A stretch of 64,000 bases of DNA from Fictibacillus norfolkensis (lineage in GTDB: Bacteria; Bacillota; Bacilli; Bacillales; Fictibacillaceae): the NCBI RefSeq assembly GCF_014836645.1, contig NZ_JACSQM010000008.1, forward strand, positions 1 through 64,000, given 5' to 3'. The translations under genes were made by a program, and so were the position numbers. The notes beneath the pieces are model-generated. The model was not told the DNA's origin. It saw only the letters and a list, made by a program, of their open reading frames with translations, and searched no databases. Positions within the stretch are counted from its first letter, which is position 1; the number at the start of each line of letters is the position of its first letter. Of this stretch, positions 7,850 through 17,357 are shown piece by piece.

Positions 7850-8629
7850 TTAACGCGCGATCGTATTATAACCACTGTCTACGTGAAGAATCTCACCTGT
7901 AATTCCACGAGCCAAGTCACTCATTAAGAACAGTGCTGCATCTCCGACTTCTTCCTGCGTATTTGCTTTGCGAAGTGGTGATTTTTCTTCAATCTCTTTC
8001 AATACAGAGTTAAAGTCACCGATTCCTTTAGCAGCAAGAGTACGTATAGGTCCAGCTGAAATGGCGTTAACACGAATACCGTCTTTACCTACGTCACTTG
8101 CAAGATATTTCACACTTGCGTCTAGTGAAGCTTTAGCTACACCCATAACGTTGTAGTTCGAAACCACTCTTTCTCCACCAAGATATGTTAGCGTCACGAT
8201 GCTGCCACCCTCTGTCATGAGTGGACGAGCTTCTTTTACTACTGCAGTGAGTGAATATGAAGAAATATTATGAGCAAGAAGGAAGCCTTCACGCGTTGTG
8301 TTTAAATACTCACCTTTTAATTCTTCAGTATTAGCAAAAGCGATACAATGAGCAAGTCCGTGGATCACGCCAACTTCTTCTTTTAACGTAGCGAAAGTCT
8401 TTTTAATTTCTTCATCATTCGTAATATCACATGGAAGGACGATTGAATCATTTCTTCCTAATGATTCTGCAAGATCTCGTACGTTCTTCTCTAATCTTTC
8501 CCCTGCATATGTAAATACTAGGCGTGCACCTGCGTTTGAAAGAGATTGTGCAATTCCCCAAGCAATACTTCTCTTATTCGCAACACCCATTACAACAAAC
8601 GTTTTGTTTTCTAATGAAAGTTTATACAT
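7850..8629 (-). CDS. fabI: enoyl-[acyl-carrier-protein] reductase FabI
   Basis: NAD(P)H-dependent enoyl-ACP reductase, the last step of each type II fatty-acid elongation round, 259 aa (B. subtilis FabI is 258). It has the FabI-type cofactor start VVMGVANKRSIAWGIA and the catalytic YNVMGVAK (Tyr-x6-Lys). The start at 8629 is chosen because GGGGAGGAT lies just upstream; the ATG at 8647 would place that ribosome binding site inside the gene. A FapR-type operator overlaps its promoter. Position beside a CotZ-like gene matches B. subtilis yjbW. Confidence 0.96.
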   Translation of the reverse strand: MYKLSLENKTFVVMGVANKRSIAWGIAQSLSNAGARLVFTYAGERLEKNVRDLAESLGRNDSIVLPCDITNDEEIKKTFATLKEEVGVIHGLAHCIAFANTEELKGEYLNTTREGFLLAHNISSYSLTAVVKEARPLMTEGGSIVTLTYLGGERVVSNYNVMGVAKASLDASVKYLASDVGKDGIRVNAISAGPIRTLAAKGIGDFNSVLKEIEEKSPLRKANTQEEVGDAALFLMSDLARGITGEILHVDSGYNTIAR

Positions 8630-8680
8630 ATCAAAAATCCTCCCCATCTATCTGTTCATTTTATTTATTAGTAATTGTTA

Positions 8681-8697
8681 TTAGTACCAAGTACTAA
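8681..8697. promoter_or_regulatory. FapR operator of fabI
   Basis: TTAGTACCAAGTACTAA is a perfect 7-3-7 inverted repeat matching the 17-bp FapR box known from Bacillus fatty-acid genes. It begins two bases downstream of the fabI -10 and would cover the transcription start. FapR represses until malonyl-CoA releases it. Confidence 0.85.
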
Positions 8698-8698
8698 T

Positions 8699-8727
8699 TA
8701 GTATAACAGAAGTAGAGAGGATTTTCA
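8699..8727 (-). promoter_or_regulatory. sigma-A promoter of fabI
   Basis: Minus strand GTGAAA (-35), 17-bp spacer, TATACT (-10, 8704-8699), directly followed by the FapR box. Confidence 0.6.
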
Positions 8728-8730
8728 CTA

Positions 8731-8877
8731 TTAACCTTTACTAGTTTGAATATCTTTCACTTCAAAACCGCATGAATCACAGCGATAGATTACATTTTGA
8801 TTCGACTGAGCGATTAAGACGTCTTGGTTTAGATCATGATCTTTTCCGCATTTCGGACAATGAACAACTGGCATCAT
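8731..8877 (-). CDS. small zinc-ribbon protein (48 aa)
   Basis: Translation gives MMPVVHCPKCGKDHDLNQDV followed by a chain ending in CDSCGFEVKDIQTSKG. The two CxxC pairs (CPKC and CDSC, 22 residues apart) form a single treble-clef or zinc-ribbon module. GGGAG lies upstream of tandem ATG codons at 8877 and 8874. It is upstream of fabI in the same direction, but the fabI promoter lies between them. Function unknown; such stand-alone ribbons are common in bacilli. It is real by codon structure and the paired metal ligands. Confidence 0.7.
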   Translation of the reverse strand: MMPVVHCPKCGKDHDLNQDVLIAQSNQNVIYRCDSCGFEVKDIQTSKG

Positions 8878-8966
8878 ATCATTTCAACTCCCTATTTTTT
8901 TATCGTTACGTTACGCTTAGCATGCTCATCTTTTTAGTAATTTAGGACTTATCTTTTAACGGCAAA

Positions 8967-8999
8967 TAAAAAAACACTGACTTTAAAAGCCAGTGCTTT
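8967..8999 (-). terminator. terminator of the antiporter gene
   Basis: Stem CACTGGCTTT/AAAGTCAGTG (one G-T pair) read on the minus strand, followed by seven T, immediately after the antiporter stop. Confidence 0.8.
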
Positions 9000-9005
9000 T
9001 TGAAA

Positions 9006-10847
9006 TTAACCAAGTATTTGTCTCATCTGCAACACTTGTTGCTTACTGCCCGTCACAACCATCTTGTCTCCTAACAAAATCTCCGTGTCACCATGCGGAA
9101 CGATCGACTCTTTTCCTCGGTAGATTCGAACAATAATGCTATCGCCAAGAAAAGGAAAGTTTCTTAAAGCTGTTCTGTGGTAGGCACTATTTTCAACGAG
9201 AATTTCATTCAGACTATTATCAGAGGTTGTAAGTATATCCACTACTGATGGGTTCTCGATTAAAGCTTTTAACAATACTTGAGAAGAAAAGTATACAGAA
9301 TATACTTCAATCCCTTTGTCCTTGAGCGCATCTCTCTTTAAAGGATTCTCTATACGAGCGACCACTCGTTCCACACCTTCGTCTTTTGCGATCAAAGCAA
9401 GGCTTTCATTCGTCTCATCGCTTCCAGTTGCCAATACAATTATATCTGTATCAAAAACATTTGCCTGGATCAACGTTGATGTTTCGTAATCATCCAGTTC
9501 TTGAATTTTAAAGCTATCCAATTGTTTTTGATCTTTTTCTTCTTGCTTCGTATGATACAGACGATATTCAAACCGTGATTGATCGAGTTCTGTCGTTAAT
9601 GGAAGTGTAAATTGATTCGCTCCAACAAAAACAAGCTGTTCTTTCCCGACTTCTTCTTCCTCTTTTCTAGGAAACAGTTTCTTAAAGAAGATAGGTGTAA
9701 TGATGGCGCTAATAACAGCAGTTAAGATCAATGCAGATGATGTTCGAGCATCAATAACATTGATTCGTTCCCCGATCTTTGCGGCAGCGATTACCAACGA
9801 AAGTGTCGATGTTAATAAGAATCCTGCAGCCGTTACCGTTTTCCAGTCATACCATTTTCGAAGGTACAAAATAGGTAAAAATTTTGAAATAAGCAATGCG
9901 ATCAATAATAACGGGATGAGCGCTAATGCTTTAGGATCCGCAAATATGGAGCGAATGTCGAGCTCTACCCCTACCATTACGAAAAAGATGGGAATTAAAA
10001 AGCCATATCCAAAAGAATCAAGTTTATGAACAAGTTGTTTATTCGGTGAAAGAAGTGAAACAAGAACACCTGCTAAGAAAGCTCCTAGTATGTTCTCAGC
10101 CCCGACGGATTCAGACAGTCCGACCAACACGATAATCAATGTGAAAACAGCTCTGGTATCTAACTGTATCGTTCCTTTTGACATCGTATCTAAAAACGAA
10201 CGATTCCTCATCTGCTTTCCGATGAAATACAAAAGAATACCCGCTGCAAACAGAATAAGTAAAAGCCACATTCTGCTCGGATCTCCTGATTCCATGGAAA
10301 CAAATAGAGCGAGTAGGATCATCGTTACTAAATCTGCAATAACCGCGACTAGTAAGATGATCTGACCAATCGTTGTCTTAGAAAGCTTCTCTTCTTTTAA
10401 TGTCGGTACGACTACTCCAAGGGAGATCGTTGATATTACAAGTGTCATAAAGAAGGCACTCTCTGTAAATCCACCCCAAACAAATAGAAGAGATAATCCA
10501 TACGACAGAATGAGTATGAAGAGAAAGATAATACTCGAAACAACAAGTCGATTCGGTTCTTTCTTTTCTTTCTTTTTCTTAGAATTAGATTCACTTGCAA
10601 AGATACTAAAATCAATCTCAAGACCACTTAAGAACATTAAAAAAATAAAGCCAAGTACAGATAAGATCTCAAGCCATGCTTCAGAATGAACGACATCAAA
10701 ACCGCTCTTCCCTAAAATAATTCCTACAATAATTTCAGCTACGACTACAGGTATTATACGCAACCGAAATTTGTTTAGCAGAATAGGAACAAAAAATGCT
10801 GTAAGAATGACTAATACTAATGAAGTAAAGGATGCATGTTCTTCCAT
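9006..10847 (-). CDS. yjbQ: monovalent cation:proton antiporter (CPA2, KefB-like, YjbQ)
   Basis: 613-aa membrane transporter (B. subtilis YjbQ is 614 aa). The first ~390 residues hold about twelve hydrophobic helices of a Na+/H+ exchanger domain, with GKSGFDVVHSEAW and the GLSESVGAENILGAFLAGVL ion-site region. A charged loop (KKKKEKKE) follows helix 4. The cytoplasmic C-terminus has a TrkA-N/RCK-like nucleotide-binding region (QLVFVGANQF; DIIVLATGSDETN) and a TrkA-C domain (LNEILVENSAYH to the end). ATG start after GGAGG. Probably exchanges Na+ or K+ for protons with ligand gating. Confidence 0.9.
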   Translation of the reverse strand: MEEHASFTSLVLVILTAFFVPILLNKFRLRIIPVVVAEIIVGIILGKSGFDVVHSEAWLEILSVLGFIFLMFLSGLEIDFSIFASESNSKKKKEKKEPNRLVVSSIIFLFILILSYGLSLLFVWGGFTESAFFMTLVISTISLGVVVPTLKEEKLSKTTIGQIILLVAVIADLVTMILLALFVSMESGDPSRMWLLLILFAAGILLYFIGKQMRNRSFLDTMSKGTIQLDTRAVFTLIIVLVGLSESVGAENILGAFLAGVLVSLLSPNKQLVHKLDSFGYGFLIPIFFVMVGVELDIRSIFADPKALALIPLLLIALLISKFLPILYLRKWYDWKTVTAAGFLLTSTLSLVIAAAKIGERINVIDARTSSALILTAVISAIITPIFFKKLFPRKEEEEVGKEQLVFVGANQFTLPLTTELDQSRFEYRLYHTKQEEKDQKQLDSFKIQELDDYETSTLIQANVFDTDIIVLATGSDETNESLALIAKDEGVERVVARIENPLKRDALKDKGIEVYSVYFSSQVLLKALIENPSVVDILTTSDNSLNEILVENSAYHRTALRNFPFLGDSIIVRIYRGKESIVPHGDTEILLGDKMVVTGSKQQVLQMRQILG

Positions 10848-10996
10848 AAAACCTCCGTCGTTTCTTTAGATTATTGGTTTACTATAGTAAAGCAGAAAAA
10901 GAAATGTCAAACGATTATGCTCAAAATGATTTGCAAACCCACCGATTTTAGGTAAGATAATACATGTTATTGTTTTACTTTAAGGAGTCGATCCAT

Positions 10997-12154
10997 ATGC
11001 AAAATAACCACAAGTCACCATGGCAGCAACTCGATTACAATCTTTTGTTTCTATTGTTCTTAATGGTCATCACGAGCTGTGTTGCCATCTATAGCGCGCA
11101 GATGATGGATCAATACGGCAGCAACTTCGTCATAAAGCAACTCGTTTGGTACTTTATCGGCGGAATCGCTGTAGTAGGCGTTATGGTATTAGATTTCGAT
11201 CAGTTTAGAAAATTATCTTGGTACGTATATGGATTCGGTATCCTATTACTGCTTGGTATTCTAGTCGCTCCTGAGAGCATCGTTCCAAATATCAATGGTG
11301 CGCAGAGCTGGTACAGATTCGGTCCTTTCGCATTGCAGCCTTCAGAGCTTGTAAAAGTGGCACTCGTTATTGCGATCGCCAACACAATTGCTACTCATAA
11401 TGAAAAGTATATTGTGCGCTCTTTGCATGAAGACCTTTTATTGCTAGGAAAAATTGCTCTAATCGCTGGTTTTCCTACACTTTTAGTTCTTATGCAGCCT
11501 GACTTAGGTACGAGTCTCGTATTTATGGCGATCACCGGAAGTCTTTTACTTGTATCAGGAATCAGATGGAGAATAATTGTTATCCTTATTCTTTCCTTTA
11601 TCTTGTTCATATCAATCCTAGTTTGGATATATTTTACCTTTCCACAATTTTTCGTGGATCACATTCTTGATCAATATCAGCTAAATCGTTTCTACGCTTG
11701 GTTGGAACCTTATGAACACAAAGATGCAGGATATCATACAAGAAACGCACTACTTGCAATCGGCAGTGGAATGCTTTTCGGTAAAGGCTTTACAGAAGGT
11801 TCAGTTTATCTGCCAGAAGCACAAACTGATTTTATCTTCTCCATCATTGGTGAAGAGTTTGGGTTCTTCGGAACAAGTATCGTTATCTCTCTATTCTTCT
11901 TGATGGTTTACAGAATGATCAATACGGCTCTTGAGAGTAATGAAGCTTTTGGAAGTTATTTATGTGCAGGAGTAATTGGCATGCTAACTTTCCAGGTGTT
12001 CCAGAATATCGGTATGAACATTCAAGTAATGCCGATTACAGGTATTCCCTTACCGTTTATCAGTTACGGAGGAAGTTCGATTCTCGCTTACATGATAGCC
12101 TTTGGTCTCGTTCTAAACGTTCGGTCGAGGACCACTAAATATATGTTTGAATAG
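10997..12154 (+). CDS. RodA/FtsW/SpoVE family SEDS glycan polymerase
   Basis: 385-aa polytopic membrane protein of the SEDS family, which polymerises lipid II into peptidoglycan strands with a partner class B PBP. About ten hydrophobic segments are visible. Diagnostic parts are NGAQSWYRFGPFALQPSELVK, MQPDLGTSLVF, EAQTDFIFSIIGEEFGF (catalytic Asp region) and the C-terminal GIPLPFISYGGSS. The pattern is closer to RodA than to FtsW. The start at 10997 follows TAAGGAG; the ATG at 10964 lacks a binding site. It is monocistronic, divergent from the antiporter, with its own terminator. B. subtilis has no such gene at this locus. Confidence 0.9.
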   Translation: MQNNHKSPWQQLDYNLLFLLFLMVITSCVAIYSAQMMDQYGSNFVIKQLVWYFIGGIAVVGVMVLDFDQFRKLSWYVYGFGILLLLGILVAPESIVPNINGAQSWYRFGPFALQPSELVKVALVIAIANTIATHNEKYIVRSLHEDLLLLGKIALIAGFPTLLVLMQPDLGTSLVFMAITGSLLLVSGIRWRIIVILILSFILFISILVWIYFTFPQFFVDHILDQYQLNRFYAWLEPYEHKDAGYHTRNALLAIGSGMLFGKGFTEGSVYLPEAQTDFIFSIIGEEFGFFGTSIVISLFFLMVYRMINTALESNEAFGSYLCAGVIGMLTFQVFQNIGMNIQVMPITGIPLPFISYGGSSILAYMIAFGLVLNVRSRTTKYMFE

Positions 12155-12182
12155 CACCTGATATTTATCAGGTGTTTTTCTT
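12155..12182 (+). terminator. terminator of the RodA-like gene
   Basis: CACCTGAT/ATCAGGTG with a TATT loop, then TTTTTCTTTT, one base after the stop. Confidence 0.85.
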
Positions 12183-12221
12183 TTGTCTTTGAAGTATCCT
12201 AATGATTGTGAGGTGATAGAT

Positions 12222-12962
12222 ATGAAATTTGATATTATCGGTGACATTCATGGATGTTTTAGAGAATACAAAGACCTTTTAACGAGGCTAGAATATGAAT
12301 GGACTAACAACCTTCCTGTACATAGAGACAACCGAAAACTCGTATTTTTAGGTGACTTGATGGATCGTGGACCAGAATCAATAAAAGTAATGGAACATGT
12401 CTATGAACTTGTACAAAATAATCTAGCCTTATACTCACCAGGTAATCATTGCAACAAGCTGTATCGATATTTTTTAGGACGCAACGTTCAGATTCAACAT
12501 GGACTTGAGACAACGGTTGCAGAACTTAACGCGCTCTCACCTGATGAAAGACAAGAAGTTAGGAAGCATTTTTGTACCCTTTATGAAAATGCTCCACTTT
12601 ATCTGCATCTCGATCACGGTAAGTTAGTTGTTGCTCACGCTGGCATTCGAGAAGATTATGTTGGGCAATTTCATAACAAAGTGAAAACTTTCGTCTTATA
12701 TGGAGACATTACAGGGCAGTCAAATCCTGACGGAACACCTGTACGAAGAGATTGGGCAAAAAAACACTCAGGAAAAATCACCATCGTTTATGGACATACC
12801 CCAGTCGAAGAAGTGCATCATGTTCAAAACACTTGGAACATTGATACAGGATGTGTTTTCGGTGGTAAGTTAAGCGCGCTTCGATATCCTGAAATGGAGA
12901 CGGTAAGTGTCCCGTCAACCATGCCCCATGTTCCTGAAAAATTTCGGTCTTTCCACGATTAA
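12222..12962 (+). CDS. prpE: bis(5'-nucleosyl)-tetraphosphatase PrpE
   Basis: Metallophosphatase of the PPP family, 246 aa (B. subtilis PrpE 244). It cleaves symmetrical Ap4A-type dinucleotides and protein phosphotyrosine. Metal-binding motifs are GDIHGC, GDLMDRG, GNHCNK (GNH motif), HAGI and YGHTP in the expected order. The start at 12222 has GAGGTGA upstream; an in-frame ATG at 12183 lies by the preceding terminator. In B. subtilis PrpE affects spore germination and sits in the same yjbO-prpE-yjbQ order. Confidence 0.93.
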   Translation: MKFDIIGDIHGCFREYKDLLTRLEYEWTNNLPVHRDNRKLVFLGDLMDRGPESIKVMEHVYELVQNNLALYSPGNHCNKLYRYFLGRNVQIQHGLETTVAELNALSPDERQEVRKHFCTLYENAPLYLHLDHGKLVVAHAGIREDYVGQFHNKVKTFVLYGDITGQSNPDGTPVRRDWAKKHSGKITIVYGHTPVEEVHHVQNTWNIDTGCVFGGKLSALRYPEMETVSVPSTMPHVPEKFRSFHD

Positions 12963-13003
12963 AAAAAGGAGTGCTCAGCCTTTAGGCAGCACTCCTCTTT
13001 TTT
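12962..13003. terminator. bidirectional terminator prpE/rluD-like
   Basis: AGGAGTGCT (12967-12975) / AGCACTCCT (12988-12996) with A-run before and CTTTTTTG after, between two convergent genes. Confidence 0.85.
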
Positions 13004-13012
13004 GTGTGAACG

Positions 13013-13912
13013 TTACCGATGTTTCCAAAGACTTTTCATATCTAGAGGCAAATCATCAACTAACATGATGTGTTTCTCTGTAAAAGGATGGATGAACGAA
13101 GTTTTCTCACTATGCAAAGCCTGACGCTCAATCCGTTCTAATGTACCTCCATACATGTCATCCCCAAGTAAAGGGTGGCCGATTGAAGACATATGTACTC
13201 TAATCTGATGAGTTCTCCCTGTTTCTAAACGTAAGGAGATAACCGTGAAGTTTGTTTCTTCCACATAATCTATTCTTTTATAATGAGTGATCGAGCGCTG
13301 GCCATCTTCACTTACCATTCTTTCGATGATACTCTCTGGGTTCCTTGCGATTGGACGATCAATAGTTCCATTTTCATCCTTCAATTCACCATGAACAAAA
13401 GCAATATATTCTCTCTTTATGACTTTATCTTTTTGTTGTCTCGACATGAGCGAATGTGCGAATCGATGTTTCGCTATCAAAACAATCCCTGAAGTATCCT
13501 TATCCAATCGGTTTACCGCATGAAATGTACCCGGAATATCATGTTGATGATAATAAAATAAAACGGCCGAAGCAAGAGAACCTTTCGGCTGATAGAGAGA
13601 TGGAATGGTTGGCATACCAGCAGGTTTATGAACCGCAATAAAATGTTGATCTTCATAAATAATATCTAAAGGAATATCCTCCGCTTCCATTGAGGAGCTC
13701 TTTTTTTCTGAAGGAAACCATACTGTGACCTCGTCACCACCATGAAGTTGTGTCCTTACAGTCACTTCTTTTTTGTTCACAAAAAGAGCGCCGCCGTGAA
13801 ACTTAATATCGGTCAGCGCTGCTTTAGAAATCTGTTTCTTTTTTAAATACTCCCGTAAAAGAACGGGAGCTTCTTCATTTTGTACATACCATGTAATAGT
13901 AAATGTATTCAT
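13013..13912 (-). CDS. yjbO: RluA-family pseudouridine synthase (YjbO)
   Basis: RNA pseudouridine synthase, 299 aa, converting selected uridines in rRNA or tRNA. An S4-like N-terminal region (REYLKKKQISKAAL...GGALFVN...) precedes the catalytic domain. That domain has HKPAGMPTIPS, the RLD catalytic motif in HAVNRLDKDTSG, and the C-terminal LRLETGRTHQIRVH. The start at 13912, two bases after the nadF stop, has CGGAG upstream; an ATG at 13975 would overlap nadF by 60 bases. RNA target unknown. Confidence 0.92.
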   Translation of the reverse strand: MNTFTITWYVQNEEAPVLLREYLKKKQISKAALTDIKFHGGALFVNKKEVTVRTQLHGGDEVTVWFPSEKKSSSMEAEDIPLDIIYEDQHFIAVHKPAGMPTIPSLYQPKGSLASAVLFYYHQHDIPGTFHAVNRLDKDTSGIVLIAKHRFAHSLMSRQQKDKVIKREYIAFVHGELKDENGTIDRPIARNPESIIERMVSEDGQRSITHYKRIDYVEETNFTVISLRLETGRTHQIRVHMSSIGHPLLGDDMYGGTLERIERQALHSEKTSFIHPFTEKHIMLVDDLPLDMKSLWKHR

Positions 13913-13913
13913 A

Positions 13914-14708
13914 TTAATCTCCGACGAATGATTCTTTAACTCTTTTCCAGAATGGAAAAGGACGAAATCGAGCAAAACGAATCTTTTCTTCAGCTACTCG
14001 ATATTGAATAGACTTTACTTTTTTCTGAACTAAGAATCGATGGTCGATCGTAATATGGAAATCTACATCGTTTACGGGTTTTAGTATACACGTATGATGC
14101 TGTGGCAGAACGAGCGGTGAACCTATCGTTCGGAAAACTCGATTGTTTATAGAAGCCATTTCTGATAATTGTATAGATGCAAGGGACGGGTGGATGATCG
14201 CTCCACCGAGTGCTTTATTATACGCAGTACTCCCTGAAGGGGTTGAAATACAAAGTCCGTCACCTCTGAACGTTTCAAATTTTTCTCCCTTGATCTCAAC
14301 ATCCATGACGAGAGAACCTTCTACACTTTTTACCGTACATTCATTAACGGCGAGATATCTTTTCTCATCTAACCCATCAATATAACGGACAGTAACTTCG
14401 AGTAAAGGATATTCAACAATCTGAAAAGGTGTTTTTGCGATATGTATAACAAGCTTTTCCACCTCTTCAGGCAACCAGTCTGCAAAGAAACCAAGGTGAC
14501 CGGTATGGACACCAACAAAAGCGGTTTTGTCGATGCGATGTACATAATGATGGAACGCGTGAAGCAATGTTCCATCACCACCAACTGTTATCACAATCTC
14601 AGGCTCTTTTTCTTCATAAACCAGTTCAAATTCTTCAAGATATGCCCGAATTTTTTCTGTTAAAATATTGGATTTATTATCTCCTTTTGATACGATGGCA
14701 AATTTCAT
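13914..14708 (-). CDS. nadF: NAD kinase
   Basis: ATP/polyphosphate-NAD kinase making NADP, 264 aa. Motifs are [12 protein letters not shown] (GGDG with catalytic Asp), NECTVKS, and the [20 protein letters not shown] stretch (conserved TAY) that binds NAD. It is translated between relQ (14-base gap) and the pseudouridine synthase, the same order as B. subtilis yjbM-nadF-yjbO. ATG start after GGATGGAGAGACA. Confidence 0.96.
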   Translation of the reverse strand: MKFAIVSKGDNKSNILTEKIRAYLEEFELVYEEKEPEIVITVGGDGTLLHAFHHYVHRIDKTAFVGVHTGHLGFFADWLPEEVEKLVIHIAKTPFQIVEYPLLEVTVRYIDGLDEKRYLAVNECTVKSVEGSLVMDVEIKGEKFETFRGDGLCISTPSGSTAYNKALGGAIIHPSLASIQLSEMASINNRVFRTIGSPLVLPQHHTCILKPVNDVDFHITIDHRFLVQKKVKSIQYRVAEEKIRFARFRPFPFWKRVKESFVGD

Positions 14709-14722
14709 TGTCTCTCCATCCT

Positions 14723-15370
14723 TTATGATCCTAAATTAGTTTCATTGGATTTATCATTGCGTTCCAAAAACACAAGCTGAGCTTCTTGAATTTCCCCTTT
14801 GATCTGAGACATCTCTTCGTCTAATCTGTTTGCAGCTTCTGCCGCTCTTTGTAACCTTTGACGAATATCTTCAGGAATTTGTCCTTGATACTTATAGTTC
14901 ATAGAGTGTTCGATCGTAGCCCAAAAATTCATAGCTAGTGTTCGGACTTGAACTTCCACAAGAATCTTCTTTTCTCCATCTAATACTTGAACGGGATACT
15001 CGATAACAATATGGTACGAACGATAACCACTTGGTTTTTTATGTGTGATATAGTCGCGTTCTTCTACAATCGTAAAATCATTGCGCTGCCTGAGAAGATT
15101 GATCACTGTCTTAATATCATCAGTAAACTGACACATGATTCGAAGTCCCGCTAAGTCTTGAATTTCCGTTTCTAAATGTTGATCGGGAATGTTCTTTTGA
15201 TAAGCCTTGTTCACGATTGACTTGATGGGTTTCACTCTTCCAGTAACAAACTCAATCGGACAATGCCTATTTGATTTTTCAAATTGCTCACGCATTCCTC
15301 TGAATTTAATCTTAAGCTCATCAACAGCTTGCTTGTACGGAATTAATAGCGCTTCCCAGTCCATGCTCAT
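14723..15370 (-). CDS. relQ: small alarmone synthetase RelQ (SasB, YjbM)
   Basis: Single-domain (p)ppGpp synthetase, 215 aa, with no hydrolase, TGS or ACT domain. It has the synthetase motifs [30 protein letters not shown] and [22 protein letters not shown]. The C-terminal coiled helix ([29 protein letters not shown]) is where RelQ tetramerises. The ATG overlaps the yjbL stop (ATGA) and GAGGA lies upstream; a second ATG at 15364 is less well spaced. Regulation in B. subtilis RelQ is allosteric by pppGpp. Confidence 0.93.
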   Translation of the reverse strand: MSMDWEALLIPYKQAVDELKIKFRGMREQFEKSNRHCPIEFVTGRVKPIKSIVNKAYQKNIPDQHLETEIQDLAGLRIMCQFTDDIKTVINLLRQRNDFTIVEERDYITHKKPSGYRSYHIVIEYPVQVLDGEKKILVEVQVRTLAMNFWATIEHSMNYKYQGQIPEDIRQRLQRAAEAANRLDEEMSQIKGEIQEAQLVFLERNDKSNETNLGS

Positions 15371-15765
15371 TGGGCTTTTTCCTCTGTTCCAAATATCTTG
15401 ATCACTTCATCTTCCATCTGTTGCCCATAGTTAGCATTTCCTTGTATGTTGTCTGTTAAGAAGTCCATTTCTCTAGAGAAAGCAGTAAGTTCAAGCTCTT
15501 CTCTTTTGTCATTTTGAACAGCGAAAACGGCATCTTTTTGAAGAGCACTTTTCACTTCGTTCCAATGATTATGATCAATTGAGATATAAATGAATCCATC
15601 TTCATCCTCAAGAACATAGATGAATGCTAACCCATCAGAATCGACCAGCATTCTTTCGCTGTCTTTCCAGTCAGAAATTCCTGTGTTTTCTTCATTCTCA
15701 ATAAGCAAAATGAGCTTATTGTCTTTCCATGCAGTTGACTGCACATTCAATCGTCGTGGCATCAT
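15367..15765 (-). CDS. yjbL: UPF0738 family protein YjbL
   Basis: 132-aa acidic cytoplasmic protein matching the UPF0738 family (YjbL), of unknown function. No transmembrane segment, signal or catalytic motif is visible. It has repeated aromatic/acidic strands (GLAFIYVLEDEDGFIYISIDH). Start at a tandem ATG (15765, 15762) with AGGAGG eight bases before the first. It is the promoter-proximal gene of the yjbL-relQ-nadF-yjbO set, coupled to relQ by a four-base overlap. Divergent from the CYTH gene. Confidence 0.85.
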   Translation of the reverse strand: MMPRRLNVQSTAWKDNKLILLIENEENTGISDWKDSERMLVDSDGLAFIYVLEDEDGFIYISIDHNHWNEVKSALQKDAVFAVQNDKREELELTAFSREMDFLTDNIQGNANYGQQMEDEVIKIFGTEEKAQ

Positions 15766-15892
15766 GTTAACAACCTCCTGTTTCTTCTTTTTTAGTGTAA
15801 CACAAAATAGGAGTTTAATAAGAAATTGAGATGCTGGAATCGCTATGAGATAATAAGTTTACTTAAGTATAGCTACAGGGGGGATAAACCAA

Positions 15893-16474
15893 GTGTCTCA
15901 AGAAATTGAAATTGAGTTTAAGAATTTGTTATCACACATTGAATTTTTAAAACTTATCGACGAGTTTGATGTGAAGCAAGAAGCTTTTCACAAACAGACC
16001 AACTATTATTTTGATACCCAACAATTTGACCTGAAACACCACAGAAGTGCTTTGCGTGTTCGAACAAAAAATAACGAATATACACTCACGCTAAAACAGA
16101 AATTAGATAAACATATTCTTGAAACCCATCAAACTGTTTCCAAAGATATTTTTGAAGGTTTATTAAATGGGAAAACATTGCCTTCTGGAGAGGTTTCTGA
16201 TCACATAAAAAAAATGAATATTGATGTGAAGAAAATTACATATTTAGGTGAACTCACAACATTTCGTGCTGAGTTTCCTTACAAAGATGGCCTTCTTGTT
16301 TTAGATGAAAATCATTATTTAGGTAAAATCGACTATGAAATTGAATATGAATCTGCCGATTATACAAGTGGACTAAATAAATTTAATGATCTGCTAACGA
16401 TTAAACAGATCCCTGTTAGAGATACAGACAGCAAAATTGCCCGTTTCTTTAATGAAAGCCTTAGAAATAAGTAA
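15893..16474 (+). CDS. yjbK: CYTH domain protein (YjbK), triphosphate tunnel enzyme
   Basis: 193-aa CYTH/TTM fold protein. The N-terminal EIEIEFKN contains the diagnostic ExExK, followed by the alternating charged strands that build the tunnel (TNYYFDT, SALRVRTKNNEYTLTLKQK, GLLVLDENHYLGKIDYEIEYE). Known family members hydrolyse inorganic triphosphate or thiamine triphosphate, or make cAMP. Being beside RelQ may be meaningful, but the substrate is not known. GTG start preceded by a G-rich binding site. Confidence 0.88.
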   Translation: MSQEIEIEFKNLLSHIEFLKLIDEFDVKQEAFHKQTNYYFDTQQFDLKHHRSALRVRTKNNEYTLTLKQKLDKHILETHQTVSKDIFEGLLNGKTLPSGEVSDHIKKMNIDVKKITYLGELTTFRAEFPYKDGLLVLDENHYLGKIDYEIEYESADYTSGLNKFNDLLTIKQIPVRDTDSKIARFFNESLRNK

Positions 16475-16516
16475 ACTGATCATTTTAATACGTTAATCGA
16501 TTTAGGAGGATATCTC

Positions 16517-17191
16517 TTGAATATTCAATCGTATAAAGCACTAATGGAAATCCAGGCACTGCAGCAGTTGAATCTAAATACGTCTTCTTCTGTTTCAAGT
16601 ATGCAAAATACCGTATCAAGTCCTTTTGCAGCTTTGTTGCAAGAGGCCTATTCTAGCGCTGGTAGTACAGCCGGGACGGCGGATGCAGCAACTTTTAACC
16701 TTAAGGCTACACAAATGCTCCAACCTCTCACTGCAAATACTAGTGCTCAATATTCATTACCAGCAACACCATCGGTTCCGATCACAACTGAAAAGTTAAA
16801 CATTCCATCAAAAAATTTAGATGGGTTGATCGAAAACACTGCTAGAAAATTTGGTGTAGATCCTAACCTTATCCGTTCCGTCATCAAACACGAATCTAAT
16901 TTTAAAACGACTGCCGAAAGTCATGCAGGTGCTCAAGGACTTATGCAACTGATGCCTGCAACAGCCAGATCGTTAGGAGTTACAAACCCTTTTGATCCGA
17001 TACAGAACGTGGAAGCGGGAACAAAATATTTAAAGATGATGCTTGATAAATATGATGGAAATCAAAAGCTTGCTCTTGCTGCATATAATGCGGGTCCTGG
17101 AAACGTCGCAAAATATAATGGTATCCCTCCTTTTAAGGAAACCATTTCTTACGTAAATAAGATAATGAATACGTACCAATCACTCGTATAA
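16517..17191 (+). CDS. yjbJ: lytic transglycosylase, SLT domain (YjbJ)
   Basis: 224-aa protein with a low-complexity Ser/Thr/Ala N-terminal half (about 1-100) and a C-terminal soluble lytic transglycosylase domain. The catalytic Glu is in [30 protein letters not shown] and [13 protein letters not shown] are the other SLT motifs. It would cleave the MurNAc-GlcNAc bond of peptidoglycan with anhydro-ring formation. No classical signal peptide is visible, so export is unclear. TTG start after TAGGAGGA. Confidence 0.9.
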   Translation: MNIQSYKALMEIQALQQLNLNTSSSVSSMQNTVSSPFAALLQEAYSSAGSTAGTADAATFNLKATQMLQPLTANTSAQYSLPATPSVPITTEKLNIPSKNLDGLIENTARKFGVDPNLIRSVIKHESNFKTTAESHAGAQGLMQLMPATARSLGVTNPFDPIQNVEAGTKYLKMMLDKYDGNQKLALAAYNAGPGNVAKYNGIPPFKETISYVNKIMNTYQSLV

Positions 17192-17216
17192 CCCTCACAT
17201 GCTGAGGGTTATTTTT
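17188..17216 (+). terminator. terminator of the SLT gene
   Basis: ATAACCCTCA/TGAGGGTTAT stem overlapping the stop codon, followed by TTTTTAT. Confidence 0.85.
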
Positions 17217-17357
17217 ATGGACTCTACACGCTAATTTACGCCATTTTTTAAGAGACTTTGGAAAATACAAATATCCTTGTCTGTTCATATTGTTTGCTTA
17301 CCATTCATGAACCTTGCTACAATAAAATTACAAATTGACGCAAGGAGCTTTTGGACC

